The notes under the pieces are model-generated. The model was not told where the DNA came from and searched no databases. It saw only the letters and a program-made list of their open reading frames with translations. From the NCBI GenBank assembly GCA_052066835.1, contig JBQHRJ010000001.1: a stretch of DNA of 64,000 nt. One strand, written 5' to 3'. Below, piece by piece: positions 59,852-64,000 of this stretch; the stretch's first letter is position 1; every line of letters begins with the position of its first letter. Made by a program: the position numbers and the translations under genes. The DNA comes from UBA2821 sp902763335. Its GTDB lineage: Bacteria; Bacillota; Clostridia; Lachnospirales; Lachnospiraceae.

Positions 59852-62269
59852 ATGAATACACCATTATCGTGGATAAAAGCATATGTACCTGACCTTGATG
59901 TAACACCACAGGAATACACTGATGCAATGACACTCTCAGGAACAAAAGTAGAGGGATATGAAGAATTAGACAGAGACCTTGACAAAATAGTTGTAGGTCA
60001 GATTGAGAAGATAGAGAAACACCCTGATGCAGATAAACTCGTTATATGTCAGGTTAATATCGGAACGGAGACTATACAGATAGTTACCGGTGCACCGAAT
60101 GTCAAAGAGGGACAGAAGGTTCCTGTAGTTCTCGATGGCGGAAGAGTAGCAGGCGGTCATGACGGAACAAAGACAGAGGGCGGAATTAAGATTAAGAAAG
60201 GTAAGTTAAGAGGAGTAGAATCATATGGAATGATGTGTTCTATAGAAGAACTCGGTTCTACAAAAGAGATGTATCCGGATGCACCTGAATACGGTATTTA
60301 TATTTTTAATGATGATGTGGAAGTTGGTGCGGATGCAATTGAGGTTCTCGGACTTCATGATGCAGTATTTGAATATGAAATCACATCAAACAGAGTTGAC
60401 TGTTACGGTGTACTTGGAATAGCAAGAGAGTGTGCTGCTACATTCAGAAAAGAATTTAAGCCTCCTGTTGTTGAAGTTAAAGGCAATGACGAAAAGGCAG
60501 AGGATTTTATATCAGTAGATATTCAGGATAAAGAGCTTTGTCCTAGATATTGTGCAAGAATCGTTAAAAATGTAAAGATTGCACCATCGCCTGAGTGGAT
60601 GCAGAGAAGACTTGCTGCATGTGGTATCAGACCGATTAACAATCTTGTAGATATTACAAATTACGTTATGGAAGAGTACGGACAGCCTATGCATGCGTAT
60701 GATATGTCTACAATTGCAGGCAAAAAGATAGTTGTAAAACGTGCATCAAATGGCGATATATTCCAGACACTTGATGGTCAGGAGAGAAAGCTTGATGAGA
60801 ATATGCTTATGATATGGGATGCTGAGAAACCAATCGGTATTGCAGGTATCATGGGTGGAGAGAATTCAAAGATTACAGATGACGTAAAGGATATGGTATT
60901 TGAGGCTGCATGTTTTGATGGAACAAATATCCGTCTTACTGCAAAGAGACTCGGACTCAGAACAGATGCTTCAGGAAAATTTGAAAAGGGACTTGATCCT
61001 AATAATGCAAAAGATGCGATTGACAGAGCATGCCAGCTTATTGAAGAAATGGGTGCAGGTGAAGTTGTCGGCGGAATGATAGATGTATATGATGAAGTAA
61101 GACAGCCAAAGAGGGTACCATTTAATCCTGATAAGATAAATAAACTTCTTGGAACAGATATAGACAAAGAAGATATGCTTGGATATTTTAAGATGCTTGA
61201 GCTTGAATATGATGAAAGTACAGGTGAACTTATTGTTCCTACATTCAGACAGGACCTCGAGTGTGATGCTGATATTGCAGAGGAAGTTGCAAGATTTTTC
61301 GGATATGATAATATTCCGGTTACACTTCCTAGTGGAGAAGCTACTACAGGAAAATACTCATTCAAGCAGAAAAATGAAGCAATATTAAAGAATATTGCGG
61401 AGTTCTGCGGTTTCAGTCAGAGTATGAATTACTCATTTGAGAGTCCGAAGGTATTTGATAAACTTCTTATACCACAGGATTCAGATATCAGAAAGGCAAT
61501 AGTCATAAGCAATCCTTTAGGAGAAGATTTCAGTATAATGAGAACTACATCATTAAACGGAATGCTTACATCCCTTTCAACAAACTACAACAGAAGAAAC
61601 AAAGATGTTCGTCTGTATGAGATAGCTAATATATATATTCCAAAGGAACTTCCGTTATCTGAACTTCCTGATGAGAGAACACAGTTTACACTCGGAATGT
61701 ACGGAAAAGGTGATTTCTTTACAATGAAGGGTGTAGTTGAGGAGTGCTTTGAGAAACTCGGAATGAGAAAACAGCCGACATATGATCCGAAGGCAGGCAA
61801 GTCATTCCTTCATCCGGGACGTCAGGCAAACATTGTATATGAAGGAAAGGTTGTGGGATACCTTGGAGAAGTTCATCCACAGGTACTTGACAACTACAAT
61901 ATAGGAGAAAAGGCATACGTTGCAGTAATTGATATTCCATCAGTACTTGAATTTGCTACATTTGACAGAAAATTCAAGGGAATAGCAAAATATCCGGCTG
62001 TAACAAGAGATATCAGCATGGTCATGAAACGTGATGTGCTTGTTGGAAGTATAGAACAGGTTATAAGAGAAAAAGGTGGGGAACACTTAGAGTCATATAA
62101 ACTGTTTGACGTATATGAAGGAGCACAGATAGAGGACGGATATAAATCAGTAGCTTACTCTATCACATTCCGTGCAGCCGACCATACTCTTGAGGATAAA
62201 GAAGTAAGTGAAGCGGTCAACAGAATATTAAAAGCATTAGGCGATATGGGAATAGAACTCAGGGCATAG
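59852..62269 (+). CDS. pheT: phenylalanyl-tRNA synthetase beta subunit
   Basis: 805 residues, typical length. Domains in order: tRNA-bind OB fold (~40-150, including VVGQIEKIEKHPDADKLVICQVN), B3/4 editing domain (~210-400, with RPINNLVDITNYVMEEYGQPMHAYD), B5 (~400-475), core class II-like (~480-700) and the anticodon-binding FDX-ACB at the end (~710-805). It forms the (alpha-beta)2 enzyme with PheS and edits Tyr-tRNA-Phe. AAAGGA lies ~8 bases before ATG. It ends before a terminator hairpin. Confidence 0.97.
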   Translation: MNTPLSWIKAYVPDLDVTPQEYTDAMTLSGTKVEGYEELDRDLDKIVVGQIEKIEKHPDADKLVICQVNIGTETIQIVTGAPNVKEGQKVPVVLDGGRVAGGHDGTKTEGGIKIKKGKLRGVESYGMMCSIEELGSTKEMYPDAPEYGIYIFNDDVEVGADAIEVLGLHDAVFEYEITSNRVDCYGVLGIARECAATFRKEFKPPVVEVKGNDEKAEDFISVDIQDKELCPRYCARIVKNVKIAPSPEWMQRRLAACGIRPINNLVDITNYVMEEYGQPMHAYDMSTIAGKKIVVKRASNGDIFQTLDGQERKLDENMLMIWDAEKPIGIAGIMGGENSKITDDVKDMVFEAACFDGTNIRLTAKRLGLRTDASGKFEKGLDPNNAKDAIDRACQLIEEMGAGEVVGGMIDVYDEVRQPKRVPFNPDKINKLLGTDIDKEDMLGYFKMLELEYDESTGELIVPTFRQDLECDADIAEEVARFFGYDNIPVTLPSGEATTGKYSFKQKNEAILKNIAEFCGFSQSMNYSFESPKVFDKLLIPQDSDIRKAIVISNPLGEDFSIMRTTSLNGMLTSLSTNYNRRNKDVRLYEIANIYIPKELPLSELPDERTQFTLGMYGKGDFFTMKGVVEECFEKLGMRKQPTYDPKAGKSFLHPGRQANIVYEGKVVGYLGEVHPQVLDNYNIGEKAYVAVIDIPSVLEFATFDRKFKGIAKYPAVTRDISMVMKRDVLVGSIEQVIREKGGEHLESYKLFDVYEGAQIEDGYKSVAYSITFRAADHTLEDKEVSEAVNRILKALGDMGIELRA

Positions 62270-62291
62270 AGCTATTCCGATGAATGAAATT

Positions 62292-62351
62292 ACAGCTGAT
62301 GTATATTATATAGAATGAAAATTCGGGTATAGTATATATCAGTTGTTTTTT
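62292..62351 (+). terminator. candidate terminator of pheST
   Basis: ACAGCTGAT-TATAT segment pairs with ATATATCAGTTGT (with G-U and gaps) and is followed by six T residues. Confidence 0.6.
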
Positions 62352-62375
62352 GAATTAAAAAAAATAAAAAAATAC

Positions 62376-62403
62376 TTGATTAATTTAAAAAGTGTGTTAT
62401 AGT
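62376..62403 (+). promoter_or_regulatory. candidate promoter of clpB
   Basis: TTGATT (62376-62381), 16 bases, TATAGT (62398-62403), preceded by an A-tract that could serve as an UP element. Neither a CIRCE (TTAGCACTC-N9-GAGTGCTAA) nor a CtsR site is seen. Confidence 0.5.
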
Positions 62404-62435
62404 TGATATAGAACAAACGGAATGGAGGTATAGTT

Positions 62436-64000
62436 ATGAATATAAGTAAATTTACCCAGAAGTCTATAGAAGCAGTACAGCAGTGTGAAAAGCTTGCATA
62501 CGAATATGGCAATCAGGAGATTGATGAAGAGCATCTTTTGTACAGCCTCTTAACGGTAGAGGACAGCCTTATTCTTAAACTGATTTCCAAGATGGAGATT
62601 CAGAAGGAATATTTCCTTAACAGAGTTCAGGAGGCACTTCAGAAATGCGTGAAGGTGCAGGGCGGAACTCTCCATATCAGCAATGATATGAATAAGGTTC
62701 TTATAAATGCCGAAGATGAGGCAAAAAAGATGGGAGACGAATATGTTTCAGTTGAGCATATTTTCCTTACTCTTATAGAATATCCTAATAAAGCAGTTAA
62801 GGCTATATTCAAAGAATTTGGAATAACCAGAGAGAGATTTTTACAGGCTCTTTCAACTGTCAGGGGCAATCAGAGAGTGGTCAGTGACAATCCGGAGGAT
62901 ACTTATGATACTCTTGAGAAATATGCAGTAAATCTTGTTGACAGAGCAAGAAATCAGAAACTTGATCCGGTAATAGGACGTGATACGGAGATTAGAAATG
63001 TTATAAGGATTTTGTCAAGAAAGACCAAGAACAATCCGGTCCTTATAGGTGAACCGGGTGTAGGTAAGACAGCAGCCGTTGAAGGACTTGCACAACGTAT
63101 AGTAAGAGGCGATGTGCCGGAAGGATTGAAAGATAAAGAGTTATTTGCACTTGATATGGGAGCACTTGTGGCAGGTGCAAAGTACAGGGGCGAATTTGAG
63201 GAGCGTCTTAAAGCCGTACTTGAAGAAGTAAGAAAGAGCGAGGGAAGAATTATTCTCTTTATAGATGAACTTCATACTATAGTGGGTGCAGGAAAAACAG
63301 AGGGCTCGATGGATGCAGGCAATATGTTAAAACCTATGCTTGCAAGAGGAGAACTCCATTGCATAGGTGCAACTACACTTGATGAGTATAGGAAATATAT
63401 AGAGAAAGATCCGGCACTTGAGAGAAGATTCCAGCCGGTAATGGTTGATGAACCGTCGGTTGAGGATACCATATCTATTCTTAGAGGATTAAAAGAGAGA
63501 TATGAGGTTTTCCATGGTGTTAAAATAACCGATTCAGCATTGGTCTCAGCAGCAGTATTGTCAAACAGATATATATCAGACAGATTTCTTCCTGATAAGG
63601 CAATAGACCTTGTGGATGAGGCGTGTGCACTTATTAAGACAGAGCTTGATTCAATGCCTACAGAACTTGATGAGCTGTCGAGAAAAGTAATGCAGCTTGA
63701 GATAGAAGAGGCAGCACTGAAAAAAGAAGATGATAAGCTTAGTAAGGAGCGGCTTTTAAATCTGCAGAAAGAACTGGCAGAATTGAGAGATGAATTCACG
63801 AACAAGAAGGCAAAATGGGAAAATGAAAAGAATTCAGTATCTAAGCTGTCAGAGCTTCGTGAGCAGATAGAGGGTATAAACAATGAGATTCAGATGGCAC
63901 AGAGAGAGTACAATCTTGAAAAGGTTGCGGCACTTCAGTATGGTAAGCTTCCTGAGCTTACAAAGCAGCTTGAAGCAGAAGAGGAAAAAATAAAGAATCA
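62436..64000 (+). CDS. clpB: AAA+ disaggregase ClpB, N-terminal part (runs off the window)
   Basis: Open to the window edge with no stop, so only the first 521 codons are present. The Clp N-domain (~1-145) precedes the first AAA module: Walker A GEPGVGKTA (~205), AKYRGEFEERLKAVL, Walker B ILFIDELH and the ERRFQPV arginine region. From about residue 410 a coiled-coil M-domain starts (LSRKVMQLEIEEAALKKEDD), which distinguishes ClpB from ClpC. It would refold aggregated proteins with DnaK. ATG start with GGAGG 7-8 bases upstream. Confidence 0.93.
   Translation, partial: MNISKFTQKSIEAVQQCEKLAYEYGNQEIDEEHLLYSLLTVEDSLILKLISKMEIQKEYFLNRVQEALQKCVKVQGGTLHISNDMNKVLINAEDEAKKMGDEYVSVEHIFLTLIEYPNKAVKAIFKEFGITRERFLQALSTVRGNQRVVSDNPEDTYDTLEKYAVNLVDRARNQKLDPVIGRDTEIRNVIRILSRKTKNNPVLIGEPGVGKTAAVEGLAQRIVRGDVPEGLKDKELFALDMGALVAGAKYRGEFEERLKAVLEEVRKSEGRIILFIDELHTIVGAGKTEGSMDAGNMLKPMLARGELHCIGATTLDEYRKYIEKDPALERRFQPVMVDEPSVEDTISILRGLKERYEVFHGVKITDSALVSAAVLSNRYISDRFLPDKAIDLVDEACALIKTELDSMPTELDELSRKVMQLEIEEAALKKEDDKLSKERLLNLQKELAELRDEFTNKKAKWENEKNSVSKLSELREQIEGINNEIQMAQREYNLEKVAALQYGKLPELTKQLEAEEEKIKN

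Noticed and set aside
62370..62440. CIRCE or CtsR operator before clpB
   Set aside because: No TTAGCACTC/GAGTGCTAA pair and no repeated GTCAAA heptads; only a plain promoter is visible.

Overview
This window is chromosomal DNA from a low-GC, Gram-positive anaerobe of the class Clostridia, most likely a Lachnospiraceae-type gut bacterium. The AT-rich codon use, strong GGAGG-type ribosome binding sites, sigma-A promoters of the TTGACA/TATAAT type, HemZ, a Phe T-box, BspA-like leucine-rich and Big_2 surface proteins, and an Rpn-family remnant all fit. Species cannot be fixed from sequence alone. Most genes lie on the + strand and nearly all are housekeeping.

Layout: positions 1-52 are the 3' end of a 23S rRNA, followed by nine tRNA genes (Asn, Glu, Thr, Met, Asp, Val, Leu, Arg, Trp) with no 5S between them. 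Next come a phospholipase C-like protein, a HAAS/DUF1700 membrane protein, a small Ser-Lys-Asn repeat protein and a rhodanese. A tight operon of rRNA methyltransferase, papain-like peptidase, amidase, RdgB and phosphoesterase ends at 8.6 kb. A second tRNA cluster (Pro, Gly, Arg, His, Gln) has a near-consensus promoter. The 9-20 kb stretch carries a Dabb protein, an OPT transporter, PepD, bioY with a BirA operator, nadE, the RelA/SpoT (p)ppGpp enzyme, an MBL hydrolase and hemZ. Then follow aspS-hflX-thyA-folA, a group of cell-surface genes (peptidoglycan-binding protein, 1442-residue BspA/Ig-like protein, SleB-type hydrolase), carAB, and small genes around a cloverleaf-shaped repeat at 37.6 kb.

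From 38.4 kb a topoisomerase IV pair leads into folC and folP, then a second secreted papain-like peptidase, two MATE exporters, VanZ, two PLP aminotransferases (one HisC) and PopT/DUF368. A likely 6S RNA at 53.5 kb precedes a SpoIID/LytB protein. The window ends with YihY, a coiled-coil unknown, a truncated Rpn nuclease, a T-box-controlled pheST operon and the first part of clpB, which runs off the edge.

Themes: folate and thymidylate metabolism occurs twice (thyA-folA and folC-folP). Cell-wall and surface functions recur (amidase, SleB, SpoIID, PG-binding protein, YihY, PopT, BspA/Ig protein, two C1 peptidases). The most notable anomalies are an in-frame 69-bp insertion that duplicates the sulfonamide/pterin-site motif of dihydropteroate synthase, a 123-nt palindromic cloverleaf element flanked by a direct repeat, a duplicated start region between the T-box and pheS, and two places where a Shine-Dalgarno sequence sits in a terminator arm directly before a U-tract and ATG. 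No CRISPR array, prophage or complete insertion sequence was seen.
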